NCBI GenBank assembly: GCA_946902875.1
Contig: OX336349.1
Span: 18,995,891-19,059,890, forward strand
Reading direction: 5' to 3'
Origin: Nematopogon swammerdamellus
Taxonomy: Eukaryota > Arthropoda > Insecta > Lepidoptera > Adelidae
DNA length: 64,000 nucleotides
The translations under genes were made by a program, and so were the position numbers. Below, one piece after another: positions 42,965-54,178 of the stretch. The notes under the pieces were generated by a model. The model did not search any database. It was not told where the DNA came from and worked only from the letters and a program-made list of their open reading frames with translations. Each line of letters begins with the position of its first letter. The stretch's first letter is position 1.

Positions 42965-43033
42965 TCACAATTAGTCGCACGCTCCGCGAGCAGAGTGTAG
43001 GGAGCTTTAGTCGGTTCACTTATATAGAGAAAA

Positions 43034-43260
43034 AAAAACCGGCCAAGTGCGAGTCGAACTCGCGCACCGAGGGTTCCGTATCGCCATGTCATGGTCAGCG
43101 CCACTTACGCCATCTATGGTGTGTCTATGAAATGCTTCATATTAATTCAAATTTATGATTAGTTAAAATGCTTCATACTCCGTTCGGTAGATGGCGCGCG
43201 CGCGTACACTTTTTAGCTTCTTCTATAAGGGAACCTCCGTGATTTTTTTACTTTTTCTTA
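43034..43260 (+). mobile_element. Element G, 3'-truncated
   Basis: 'aagtgcgagtcgaactcgcg' and 'agggttccgta' start, then the shared 'ggtagatggcgcgcg' block; the right end is missing. Confidence 0.78.
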
Positions 43261-43314
43261 TTTGTGTTATCATTTTGACGGCTCCGTCTATCTGTGCGTC
43301 TGTTTGTGTATATG

Positions 43315-43630
43315 TACCGTGTGGGGCCGGTACTTTAAAAGAATAGCCCCACTGCATCTCTCCCCGTGTATCTCATAAAAGGCGACTAAGGGATATGACT
43401 CCCTTCTTATATTACAAGGTGGTAGCGTTTAACCCGCCCGCGATGGTACCACCGCACTGAATGAAAGGTCGGTCGAAACGGCTATGTAAATAGTTTGTGT
43501 TTTCCGTCCAGTTCAGCCGACACGACCGAAGAGAAGCACTGACGTGGCACCTAGTTCACCCGGTGTTATGGGCTGACATCACGGATATTGTAGGTGTTGT
43601 AGCCAACCGTGTCAGTTTCCATAAAAAAAA
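43315..43630 (+). mobile_element. SINE-A with stem-loop head
   Basis: Full copy: head, core and tail ending 'gtttccat' and an A-rich run. One of the least diverged copies. Confidence 0.92.
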
Positions 43631-43640
43631 TAAAAAATTT

Positions 43641-44025
43641 CTGTGTGTCTGTCTGTCTGTGTGTGTCTTAATTTTCTCCTTCCTAAGAATACACATATTT
43701 ATCTACCCAACGATCTATCTCGATCATCCCACGAGCGCTCTTCCCACGCGAGCTTTTATACTATGGCAGTTGCGCACGCGCGCGACCGCGGCCAGCACGC
43801 GTCGCGCTGTCGGCTAACTAACTCACACCTCGCTACACAACACTAACTCATAGGTTTCTGCCCTCGATATCCGACGTGTACCGTTCGCCGTGCGGAATTA
43901 CCACCGCAAGCCTTCCAGTTGTACTACTGTGCGTTTCTGCACTGCTCACGTGGGTGATGAATTTATAGGTGAAAATAGAAAGGACGATTTATAATACATA
44001 CGTACATACATACCACACGCCACGT
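43641..44025. other. CpG-rich repeat-free stretch
   Basis: A (TCTG) tract at 43640-43665, then CG-dense sequence ('cgcacgcgcgcgaccgcggc' near 43770) after a TATA-like 'cttttatac' at about 43753. Compatible with a promoter; unproven. Confidence 0.3.
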
Positions 44026-44067
44026 CCCCATATTAATGTAATTTTTTTTTTTTCATTAATATGTGGG
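44026..44067. repeat. Palindrome around a T run
   Basis: 'ccccatattaatg' and 'cattaatatgtgggg' flank a run of about 12 T. Confidence 0.85.
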
Positions 44068-44089
44068 GCCAATTTCATACAAATAAAAA

Positions 44090-44505
44090 AAACTGGCCAA
44101 GTGCGATTCGAACTCGCGCACCGAGGGTTCCGTATCGCCATGTCATGGTCAGCGCCACTCACGTCATTTAAGGCATGTTTTATGAAATGCTTCATATTTG
44201 TTAAAATTCATGATTAGTTAAAATGCTTCATACTGTTTTCGGTAGATGGCGCGCATACACTTTTTAGTTTCTTGTATTAAAAAGTTGTAGTAAAAAATTC
44301 ACGGGGTCCCCCCCGTGAATTTTTTACTTTTTTTATTTTTCTTATTTGTTATTATATCGGCCATAATAACACATATTCTGTGAAAATTTCAACGGGCTAC
44401 CTATTACGGTTCAAGAGATACAGTCGTCGGACAGACAGACGGACAGACAGACAGACGGCGTAGGCTTAGTAATAGGGTCCCGTACGACGGATACGGAACC
44501 CTAAA
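44090..44505 (+). mobile_element. Element G, with local palindrome
   Basis: Complete: 'aagtgcgattcgaactcgcg' start, 'agggttccgta', GACA tract, 'tacggaaccct' end. It has an extra inverted duplication at 44291-44324 ('aaaaaattcacgggg' and complement) not seen in the other copies. Confidence 0.85.
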
Positions 44506-44756
44506 AATTAAACTAAAACACCGTTTGAAAGAACTAACTACAAGGATTCTACATTTTTTTTTTTTACAATAAAATTTTCAGTGGTCTAAATGATAATTAC
44601 AGTAAGGATTCTAAAAATTTTTTTATACCCAAAAATTTTCAAAAAAATACCGTTTCCCCTTACTCCTAGTTTCTAAAGCTAAAATTTTGACATTCATATG
44701 GTTAGTAAATGTTAACCCATAGATTACAGGAAAACTGCAGGTTTTTTCGACAATGT
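44506..44756. other. No gene recognised
   Basis: AT-rich. A CTGCAGG site and T runs only. Confidence 0.4.
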
Positions 44757-45010
44757 AGGATAAGGATAAAGACGAGATGCCGTGCTAAAGGACCACAGGC
44801 TAGCCACTTATCACCTTGGCAGGGCCCTTCCACCGAGTCGTGCAGCAGGTGGGTCTTCGTGCCTTACTTGCTGCTTGATAGTTATCTTGTCCGAATACTT
44901 TGCTAAACGTGGTGGTCGATGTTGTGTTAGAATTTTCCAGAGTTCTTGCAGCACAACACCGATTACTCTGCTTACCCTGATTGCCGGGATACAGCGTGTG
45001 TGGTATGTAA
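44757..45010 (+). mobile_element. SINE-B, head missing
   Basis: 'gagatgccgtgctaaaggac' through 'gcagcacaacaccgattact' to 'gcgtgtgtggtatgta'. Confidence 0.88.
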
Positions 45011-45837
45011 TATTTTCGGGAAAAAAACATATTTTTGTTTTAGTACGGAACCATAATTTGTGCGAGCCCGACTCGCTCTTGACAGCTTGCATTTATTCAA
45101 CCCTCTAACTACCCCCATAACAATGTTCACAGTATTATGATTGTCCACATCCTCTATTAATAGATCAAATGCACATGCATTCTCGCTCCAAGCCAAGCTA
45201 TCTCCTACACATGAGTACCACCTCCTCACTGGACTCAGCTAGGACACGCTCCCCGGCTAGACTCGTCCGCATTCCAGCCGTCCGCAATCAGATCGCCACT
45301 GTACTGTGTATACTTTGTGAGTCGTGATAACACGAGGAGTGGCTCGCCACTGTATGTGATTGGTAGTGAATAGATTGGAATCCGGAATAAAGAACAATGA
45401 TATCACACAAAAACCGCATCGAGTTCGCACATAAAAACCGTACCGAGTTTGCGCGCCCGTGCTTCGATCGAATATTATATCGAATCGCCCTTACGTAATT
45501 TTTTATTTTTTTCAAGCATAATTAACTCTCGACAAGTTCTTAATTAACTCTTACATTAGTGTCATATCATATTTAGCCTTTATATATGTCTAAATCATTA
45601 TTTAAATATATTTTAATAATCAAATTAAATTAAAATTACTAAAACTAAAATTAAAACCCAAAACAAAATGTGCTACCAATAAATATTAAAAGTGAAATAA
45701 TTATAATATAAATAAATAAATAAATAAAAACTTTTACGGGAAACCTCCGAAGACGCTACACGAGCACTTCGCCGACAGCGACTAAACTAACTCATTTGCT
45801 TTTGATTTTGAATTTTTTAAATAAATAAAATAAAATA
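45011..45837. other. No gene recognised
   Basis: Moderate GC to 45320, then strongly AT-rich. Open frames lack motifs. Confidence 0.4.
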
Positions 45838-46092
45838 AAAGGCGACTAAGGGATATGACTCTCTTCTTATATTACTCGGTGGTAGGGTGTAACCCGCCCG
45901 GGTTGATACCAACGCACTGAATGAAAGGTCGGTCGAAACGGCTATGTAAATAGTTTTCCGTCCAGTTCAGTGTAGCCGGCACGACCGAAGGGAAGCACTG
46001 AACCAAACCACCAAGTTCACCCGGTGGCTGACATCACGGATGTTGTAGGTGATGGATGTAGCAAACCATGTAAGTTTCCATAAAAAAAAAAA
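45838..46092 (+). mobile_element. SINE-A, truncated stem-loop head
   Basis: Begins inside the head at 'aaaggcgactaagggatatg', then core and tail with A run. Confidence 0.88.
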
Positions 46093-46825
46093 TTTCGAGC
46101 AAATTTTTTATTTTTTTTTGCCAATTCTTGATATGAAATTTTTGCTGAAATAAAATTCCAGCTGCACCGCTACATCAGCGGCGAAGGTCCACACTATCAC
46201 GCAATCAGACTAATACACGACAACGAATTAAATCAATATTATCTCAGCGCAGCCGTTCTCCTACTTATTCTGGCCGAGGAATAACATCAGCTGCCAAAAT
46301 ACGTGGAGTCGACTATCATTTTGATTGAATAAGAAAATTGGAAGGAGTGAACTGAAGTGTAAGGACCGGAATTGTCATTTAATTATTGGGATTCAATTCG
46401 GTACTCACGCTAGCAACGTCCTAAGACATACATTAGAGCAAAAATTAAGAGGTTTTCCTTTTGGCTTTGCAGTAGTCTGGTAAAAGTTTAGCGGCGGTTT
46501 ATTGATCTTTACGTTCCGGAGTAATCACTACAGACAGCGCGTGTGACAGTCAAAGACAAATCATTTATTGCAATTTTTGTAGAGTATTTGAACATTGATC
46601 GCCTGCCTGGGTTGTACATGAGTGCTACTACAAAGTGCCTGGGTAGGCGTGCAACACAGCACTAACACTTCTCTCTCGTGAGAGTTGCGCAATACTGAAT
46701 CAATTATTTATAAATCAACAATTATTTAGAATCAACAATTATTAAATAGGTACCTAATTAACACTCATACTCAGTTAAATGAAAAAAATAAAACATAAAT
46801 AAAATTAAATCAAAACCAATTTGTC
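46093..46825. other. No gene recognised
   Basis: 'ttttggctttgcagtagtct' near 46459 is a diverged end of the element at the outer boundary of the inverted duplication. Otherwise no feature. Confidence 0.4.
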
Positions 46826-47167
46826 AGCCTCGACAGCTCAGTGGTGCAGACAGTCGGCTGTCGCTATTGATTGTTAAGCAACGCTGGGCGCGGTCAGTAC
46901 TTGGATGGGTGACCGCCCGACCGTTGGAGGCTGACCGAGGTTCGGATTCCTCGGAAAACTGTAGGTCCCTCGCCCGGGTTGATACCACCGCACTGAATGA
47001 CACGTCGGTCTAAATAGTTTGTGTTTTCCGACCAGTTCAGTGTAGCCGGCACAATCAAAGGGGGAAGCACTGACATGGCACCTAGTTCACCCGGTGTTAT
47101 GGGCTGGCATCACGGACGTTGTAGGTGATGTAGCCAACCAAGTCAGTTTCCATAAAAAAAAAAAAAA
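46826..47167 (+). mobile_element. SINE-A with complete tRNA/5S head
   Basis: 'cagcctcgacagctcagtgg' (box A), 'gttaagcaacgctgggcgcg' and 'agtacttggatgggtgaccg' (5S control region), 'gaggttcggattcctcgg' (T-arm), a shortened core and the SINE-A tail with 13 A. The T-arm stem is CGAGG/CCTCG here, against CGTGG/CCACG elsewhere, so pairing is kept by changes on both sides. Confidence 0.93.
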
Positions 47168-47298
47168 TCTAATTAAATTTTCGTATACATACAATTGATT
47201 AAGTGGGCCAGTACAAATAAATTAACCATTGCTATTTAAAAAAAATCTTCCACTTTATAAAAAACATTCTTTCGTCAGCCAGTCATATAATTTCTTTT

Positions 47299-47336
47299 TT
47301 AACCCCCGACGAAAAAACGGAGGGGTGTTATAAGTT

Positions 47337-47377
<41 letters not shown>

Positions 47378-47791
47378 TGTCTGTGGCATCGTAGCTCCCA
47401 AACGGGTGGACCGATTTGGATGCGGTTTTTTTTATTAGGAAGCTTGTTTAATCGGGATGGTTCTTAGCTATGTTTGTAATCAAGTAATAAAGTAATTAAG
47501 TAATAAAAAAAATAATTCTCTTAAAAAGTGGACCAATTTGCATACGGTTTTTTTTAAAAAGCTTGAAATAAAAGTTAAATTACAAATTTAAAAAACCCCC
47601 GACTCTTAAAAAGTCAAAAATAATTTCCGTTTACTTACTTAAAGGAGTCGGGGGACCGCTAAGTAAATTAAATATAAAGACTCAAAAGTTGCGCGGGAAT
47701 TTACTTAGCGGTCTACCGACTCCTTTAAGTAAGTAAACGGAAATTATTTTTGACTTTTTAAGAGTCGGGGGTTTTTTAAATTTGTAATTTA
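47299..47791. mobile_element. Element H, copy 1
   Basis: Starts 'ttaacccccgacgaaaaaac', then a GT tract, two related blocks with 'gtggaccgatttggatgcgg' and 'gtggaccaatttgcatacgg', and a terminal hairpin (arms 47576-47668 and 47698-47791) ending 'aaatttgtaattta'. Non-coding. Copy 2 is at 61266-61757. Superfamily not assigned. Confidence 0.88.
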
Positions 47792-47880
47792 ATAAATTGT
47801 TTTAGATTGTGTTGGCTGATTTCCTCCGGAATCTTATTATATGTTTTTGCGCCATGTCGCAATGGACAGACGAATGGACG
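47792..47880 (-). pseudogene. Possible LINE C-terminal scrap
   Basis: The minus strand reads RHGAKTYNKIPEEISQHNLK, resembling the 'LWN-LP-I' type C-terminal block of LINE proteins. Very short and uncertain. Confidence 0.25.
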
Positions 47881-48033
47881 GACGGATGAATAGACACCTG
47901 ACCGCTTCTGGTCCCTATCAGCGTCGTTGGCTGAGGAATCCGCGGAACCCTTCGGAAGAATTCGCCGAAATCCCCTTCTATACAACTTCACAGAATGCGC
48001 ATTTGAATATTCTCAAGCATTTCGTGCGAATCA

Positions 48034-48410
48034 GTCAGCCTCGGTAGCTCAGTGGTGCGGTCGGTCGACTGTTGTTAAGCAACCCTGGGCGCGGTCAGTA
48101 CTTGGATGGGTGACCGCTCGACCGTTGGAGGCTGACCGTGGTTCGGATTCCACGTTAAACTGTAGTTCCCTTTCCTTCTTACCTTACTAGGTGTTAGGGT
48201 TTATCCCGGCCGGGTCGGTACCACCGCACTGAACTAGGCTATGTAAATAGTTCGTGTTTTCCGTCCAGTTCAGTGTAGCCGACATGAAATGAAAGAAAGC
48301 ACTGACATGACACCTAGTTCAAACATGACACCTAGTGTTATGGGCTGACATCATGGATGTTACAGGTGATAAAGCGAACCGTGTCAGTTTCCACAAAAAA
48401 AAAATAAAAA
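48034..48410 (+). mobile_element. SINE-A with complete tRNA/5S head (best copy)
   Basis: Clean head with all boxes, core with 'actaggtgttagggttta', tail and A run. The bases 'gtcagcctc' at 48034-48042 pair with 'gaggctgac' at 48128-48136, and 'cggtcga' (48062-48068) with 'tcgaccg' (48118-48124), enclosing the 5S-like segment. Confidence 0.94.
48045..48151 (+). promoter_or_regulatory. Hybrid RNA polymerase III promoter of SINE-A
   Basis: Box A-like 'tagctcagtgg' at 48045-48055. 5S box A-like 'gttaagcaaccctgggc' at 48074-48090. 5S box C-like 'agtacttggatgggtgaccg' from 48097. Box B-like 'ggttcggattcc' at 48140-48151 within a T-arm stem-loop. Spacing of the tRNA boxes is stretched by the 5S insert. 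Activity is inferred from the boxes. Confidence 0.75.
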
Positions 48411-48771
48411 CACCGCAATCTTGAAATCTTGACCAATTTGCACAAAACACAAAATCTATTAGGGCGACTCCAGCGCTCGCGTTCTCTGTTATCGCTACGA
48501 TATGCAAATTGCATATTCACTAAACGCCGAGCGTTTTCCTAGCGGCGGGGCGGCGAGGAAGTGATATCGGTCCGCAGATATTAACGTACGCCGCACATGG
48601 TACCCACTTAGCTATTCATTATTACTCACTATCATTTCTATCTATTTGTATTTCTCTACTTTTACTATGAAATACCTCCAGGGCGTTTTCCTAGCTGCCT
48701 CGGCGAACCGGCTGTAGGCCGATCATGGATTGTTGAAATATAGTACCGGCTTGGCTAGTGTGGGTATGATC

Positions 48772-48775
<4 letters not shown>
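48411..48775. other. No gene recognised
   Basis: No repeats or coding signal seen. Confidence 0.4.
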
Positions 48776-48804
<29 letters not shown>

Positions 48805-48910
48805 GCCTGTATCGGTCCACTGCTGGACATAGGCCTCTCCCAAGGCACGCCACCACACGCGGTCTTCCGCTCTTCTCATCCATCCATCAAATATTTGCCC
48901 ATAAATTGTT
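48776..48910 (-). mobile_element. RTE-like LINE 3' end with (ATC)n tail
   Basis: (ATC)9 followed by 'agcctgtatcggtccactgc' and 'tggacataggcctctcccaa', the abundant lepidopteran LINE 3' end on the minus strand. The ATC run is the element's own repeat tail. Confidence 0.8.
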
Positions 48911-49060
48911 GGGACCTACTAAACTTGATTGACATAATATTTATATTTTGTTGAAACCGCGACCTATGGCGCCTAGCTTTCGACAAATCCGCATTAATAA
49001 GTATGGTTTAAATCTCTGACGTTTATAATCAATACCCACTAATTCGAAGGAAGGAAGGAA

Positions 49061-50220
49061 CGAACGAACGAACGAACGAACGAACGAACGAACGAACGAA
49101 CGAACGAACGAACGAACGAACGAACGAACGAACGAACGAACGAACGAACGAACGAACGAACGAACGAACGAACGAACGAACGAACGAACGAACGAACGAA
49201 CGAACGAACGAACGAACGAACGAACGAACGAACGAACGAACGAACGAACGAACGAACGAACGAACGAACGAACGAACGAACGAACGAACGAACGAACGAA
49301 CGAACGAACGAACGAACGAACGAACGAACGAACGAACGAACGAACGAACGAACGAACGAACGAACGAACGAACGAACGAACGAACGAACGAACGAACGAA
49401 CGAACGAACGAACGAACGAACGAACGAACGAACGAACGAACGAACGAACGAACGAACGAACGAACGAACGAACGAACGAACGAACGAACGAACGAACGAA
49501 CGAACGAACGAACGAACGAACGAACGAACGAACGAACGAACGAACGAACGAACGAACGAACGAACGAACGAACGAACGAACGAACGAACGAACGAACGAA
49601 CGAACGAACGAACGAACGAACGAACGAACGAACGAACGAACGAACGAACGAACGAACGAACGAACGAACGAACGAACGAACGAACGAACGAACGAACGAA
49701 CGAACGAACGAACGAACGAACGAACGAACGAACGAACGAACGAACGAACGAACGAACGAACGAACGAACGAACGAACGAACGAACGAACGAACGAACGAA
49801 CGAACGAACGAACGAACGAACGAACGAACGAACGAACGAACGAACGAACGAACGAACGAACGAACGAACGAACGAACGAACGAACGAACGAACGAACGAA
49901 CGAACGAACGAACGAACGAACGAACGAACGAACGAACGAACGAACGAACGAACGAACGAACGAACGAACGAACGAACGAACGAACGAACGAACGAACGAA
50001 CGAACGAACGAACGAACGAACGAACGAACGAACGAACGAACGAACGAACGAACGAACGAACGAACGAACGAACGAACGAACGAACGAACGAACGAACGAA
50101 CGAACGAACGAACGAACGAACGAACGAACGAACGAACGAACGAACGAACGAACGAACGAACGAACGAACGAACGAACGAACGAACGAACGAACGAACGAA
50201 CGAACGAACGAACGAACGAA
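49061..50220. repeat. (GAAC)n microsatellite, about 290 units
   Basis: 1,160 bp of CGAA/GAAC tetranucleotide repeat without an interruption in the given sequence, flanked by GGAA (left) and GGAAC/GAAA (right) variant units. The 450-aa minus-strand frame (repeating FVRS) is an artefact of the period: the four-base unit read in threes has no stop. Confidence 0.98.
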
Positions 50221-50280
50221 GGAACGAAGGAACGAAGAAAGAGAGAAAAAGAGGAAGAGAGAAAGAAAGAAAGAAAGAAA

Positions 50281-51150
50281 TATATTTATTCACAGTACAA
50301 CATAATAATTTTACATACCTAATTAGTAATTAATACACATGAGGACGAAGAATCGGAAACCGCTCAGCTGAGACGCAGTTAGACTGCGCGCTGATTTTCA
50401 GCGGCTCCCGTGTTAAAATACACACAGTAATAAATATTACTTATTACAATTTTCAAAAATAAAATAAAAGCATAAAAACAAACAAAAAACATTAACATTA
50501 AGAACATGTATAAGTACATTAATAGGTACAGTAAAAAAAAAATTCAGTATATTCAATTAAAACAACAACAACAACACTCAAAACATTACCTTAATATTTT
50601 TATTTTTTTAGTTAGAGATAGAATGTTATATTTTACGTACTTAAAACTTTTAGTATGTAAGTTATATTTCACAAAAAGCTCTATAAGGTGTCTTTCCCAG
50701 TTCTTCCTTAAAGATTATATTGCACTGAATGAATGGGACATGACAAAAAGAAATTATGACGAACCATACTGAATATACTTACCTATGCCTCAATGAAATA
50801 TTGTTAATGTGGTGTGTTCTGTGTGGTGAAATAAATTTCTGAATCTGAATCTAAAGAACAACCTAAGTCTATCTTCCTAACAGCCTCATACAGTTTCCAC
50901 GCAGCCAGTGCCCGGTACAGACTCGGCGATGACTGAACAATGAACCGCGTTGCGTCCGGTACCAAGCGGTATTAATTGCCCGTTGGACTAGCGGTGTCCT
51001 TGCGTTGAAATCAGATGTTAAGGACATCGGTGGAGCTGTTGTTAGAACTTTTTATTCTGGGGCGGAGGGGCCTTGGGAATTCGAAGTTATCTATCTTGAA
51101 CAAAATGTTTCCGTGACCTACTGATTACATATTGTTGATCAACGAAAAAG
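50281..51150. other. AT-rich stretch with a LINE-type 3' tail
   Basis: 'gtggtgaaataaatttctga' then 'atctgaatct' at about 50825-50852 looks like a retroelement 3' end with a GAATCT repeat tail on the plus strand. The rest has no recognisable feature. Confidence 0.4.
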
Positions 51151-51154
51151 TCAA

Positions 51155-51400
51155 TATAAGGACAAGGTGCCGTGCTAAAGGGCGACATGCTGGCCACCTA
51201 TCACTTTGGCGGCGATCCTTTCGCCGAGTTTTTCAGCAGATCGGTCTTCGTGCCTTACTTGCTGCTTGATAGTTGTCTTGTCCTAATACATTTCTAAACG
51301 TGGTGGTCGGTGTTGTGCTGTAATTTATAAGACTACTTGCAGCACAACACCGATTACTCTGCTTATCCCGATTGTCGGGATACAGAGTGTGGTTGTATAT
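51155..51400 (+). mobile_element. SINE-B, head missing
   Basis: 'aaggtgccgtgctaaagggc' to 'cagcacaacaccgattactc' and 'gggatacagagtgtggt'. Confidence 0.88.
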
Positions 51401-51884
51401 ATGTTTCCAATAAATTATATGTATATATTTGGATTTCGTTTAGAGGTCGAAATCTTAGCTCCTAGGCTTCAATAATTTTTAGTCTACCAAATGATAATAT
51501 TCCAAACAAGAAGAATACAAATACATATACTGAACACAAAATCTCAATATTTTTTGAATTTATAATTTCCAAACAAATCCTAAGGCCGACTCTAAGTCTT
51601 CAGACTAGAAACATTTAGCAGATACCCCTTGATAACGCGTCACTATTAGCAGATTTAAAGCTTCAGCAGCCAAGGTCTCAGGTTCGAAGCCAGTCTGCAG
51701 CCATTGTTTAGCTTCTGGCTTTGTTGGCCCTGTGATAGATAACGTGTGATTCGGAAAACAGAGGTAATAAAATGTACCATCTTGGCAGGCGGAAAAAGAA
51801 GACAAATAAATACTTAGATGGTATTTTCATTACCTGCAGCAATTTGTCCGTGTGGTTTCGCCTGCATTAAATCTTTCCTCTCCA
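51401..51884. other. tRNA-like box B only
   Basis: 'ggtctcaggttcgaagccag' at about 51670 resembles a box B region, but no matching box A or SINE body is seen. Otherwise nothing. Confidence 0.3.
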
Positions 51885-52350
51885 AGCCACCTTCCAGGGC
51901 AGCCAAGTCCCCAACGATGGTAGTCTGGGCGTCCTGGGTATGGAGGTGTCCAGGGATGTTGGGTTTCGATCGTTCATAGAGTCCAAGGCGAAACTAGCGT
52001 CTCGAAAATTAGGGATCCTTTACCGTTGTCGGCGATTTTTCACGCCAGTCCAACTGGTTACCTACACTCTATACAAGTAAGACCGGTGATGGAATATTGC
52101 AGTCATCTTTGGGAGGGCTCCCCTGAGTACCTTCTTTCAGCCTTGGCTACTGGATTCAGTGACAATCCATTCGCCTCATTAGTGACTCTGTACTCACAAA
52201 GGACCTTCAACCTCTAAAGCACAGACGTATCGTTGGGTCTTTTTTATCGGTACTACTATGGCCGCTGCTCTGACGAACTTGCTTCCGGTATCCCTCCTCC
52301 TCCTGTTCGCCTTGCCAAACCCGCCATACTCTCGCGGAATCTGTGTGATT
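51885..52350 (+). pseudogene. Jockey-like LINE C-terminal remnant
   Basis: Plus-strand pieces read GVLGMEVSRDVGFRSFIESK, 'AKLASRKLGILYRCRRFFTP', 'RPVMEYCSHLWEGSP' and, after a gap, LGLFYRYYYGRCSDELASGI. These are successive blocks of the C-terminal half of a Jockey-type reverse transcriptase protein. A stop after 'YTLYK' and a frame change disable it. The last block matches the copy at 17871-18291. Confidence 0.85.
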
Positions 52351-52407
52351 ATCGAATTGGCAAAATGCTAAATGTTAAATGTTAAAATATGAAGAATCCG
52401 AGTGCAG

Positions 52408-52585
52408 TACAGCAAGTAAGGCACGAAGACCTACATGCTGCATGACAACGGTGGAAGCACCGTGCCAAAGTGCGAGGTGGCTACCCTGTCGCCCTTTAGC
52501 ACGGCATTTCGTCCTTATCCCTTAGTCGCCTTTGACGACATGCACGGCAAGAGATGCAGTGGGGCTATTCTTTTTATAAAACATG
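52408..52585 (-). mobile_element. SINE-B 5' part with stem-loop head
   Basis: 'agtaaggcacgaagacctac' through 'cagtggggctattcttttta': complement of head and proximal body; the 3' tail is missing. Confidence 0.85.
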
Positions 52586-53274
52586 TGCTTTTAAATCAAA
52601 CTGAACAAGCAGTACCTACTTCGAAGTAATACCAAGGTTATAATATAAATTATAATTCTGCACACAAGGCACGAAACTCGAGAAGGACAAATATTCAGTA
52701 GATAGCATAATAATATGCCCTGACCATTGGTCAGAGCACATTCGATCATAGTTGGCAATCTAACTTGATCTTTATCTCGCCGATACAAAGATTAAAATGC
52801 ATTGAACTGATAAGAATGGCAGAGATAAAATGCATGACATATTTAAAGTATATTCGAATCAAGATCTAAGGTGGGGATTGATTTATTGAGACCGGTATTG
52901 AAAAGGCGTTTTGACCCAATTGTACGACTAATACGGTAAATATATTAAAATGAGTACATAGATTTACACTTTGCCTATGCAACATACATAGGAACCAAGC
53001 ATATAATGTTCCATGAACGAACATGTTCATAGGTTTAGGAATTTTAAGTGATCAATATTTATTTGTAGTTATGCCTCGCTTACACTAAATTCAGATTCAA
53101 ATTTAAATTATTAATTCAATATCTCATTCCATGTGCATACATAATCATGTTTTCAATTCAAATAAATTCCAATAATGCATATTGTATTAAAATATGACAC
53201 ATCGTCAAGACTCTTTCGAAAAGGTTATATACACCTAATTTTGAATAATACCTAAGTAGCTATGCCTAGGTTAC
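52586..53274. other. No gene recognised
   Basis: AT-rich, no feature seen. Confidence 0.45.
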
Positions 53275-53508
53275 AGGTGTTCACTTGGTGAACTAGGTGT
53301 CATGCAGTGCTTCGCTTTGGTCGTGCCGGCTACACTGAACTGTATCGGAAACGCGAACCTATTTACATAGTCGCTTCGACCGACACCTTTCATTCAGTGT
53401 TATGGTACCATACCGGTCGAGTTAGGGGAGTAAGGTGTTATGGTACCATACCGGTCGAGTAATGGATAGGGAACTACAGGTTTACACGGAATCCTAACCA
53501 CGGTCAGC
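53275..53508 (-). mobile_element. SINE-A, diverged, both ends missing
   Basis: 'ttcacttggtgaactaggtg' to 'aaccacggtcagct'. Contains an internal duplication of 'gttatggtaccataccggtc' type sequence (53400 and 53435). Confidence 0.75.
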
Positions 53509-53516
53509 TTTATGAT

Positions 53517-53547
<31 letters not shown>

Positions 53548-54178
53548 TTTGACCCTTAACTAGCAAACCTTACAGGATATCCTATCTCGTTTACTAGCCT
53601 AATTTTACTTATGCATGCAATTTATTAAGATAACTTATAACTAATCTCTTATATGTACCTAGACTATTATTAAAAACATCAAAGTCTGTCTCCTTATTTA
53701 GCTCGTTCAGCATATGAATAGCTCGGTTTAGAGGAGAGCACATCTGTAGATTTGTTCTTGCAGGAGCTGGTTGGAGAAGAACATGTGTCCTGGCCCTATG
53801 ATGGCCTCATGGGTCGAAAGCGAAAGCTTACATGCGGGTGAATCCACGGGTAGTACTCGAACCAAAGATTTTGGAAGGAGAGAACATGAGATAATATGTC
53901 ATGAACGCCCCCTAGTTTCGGAACCGATGTCGCCTCGTTTCCGATCGCGCGCAATCACAATTCACACACACGAACGCACGTACACATTCGCTCCAGCGAT
54001 TCGAGCCAATCCAACGCGTGCATCCACGCGCGCTCACACATACATCGATAGTCAATATGGGCAAATCTGCCCATATCACCGTGTCGCGGGCAGGCCTCCT
54101 TCGCATATCTACTCTCCTTCTAAAATCTTTGACTCGAACGGACATGCGATAAAATAGCGCGTGTGCCCTTCGCACGCG
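53509..54178. other. (ATTT)n tract then repeat-free sequence
   Basis: (ATTT) repeat at 53512-53550. Region 53930-54170 is CpG-rich and includes the perfect palindrome 'atatgggca-aatc-tgcccatat' near 54055-54077. Opposed open frames of 128 and 142 codons overlap here, without motifs. Confidence 0.4.

Noticed and set aside
48034..48160. Functional 5S rRNA gene
   Set aside because: Only the internal control region resembles 5S. The 5' and 3' thirds that form helix I and the rest of the molecule are absent.
48941..50293. 450-aa open frame on the minus strand
   Set aside because: Encoded by the GAAC tetranucleotide array (repeating FVRS); the lack of stops is a property of the repeat.
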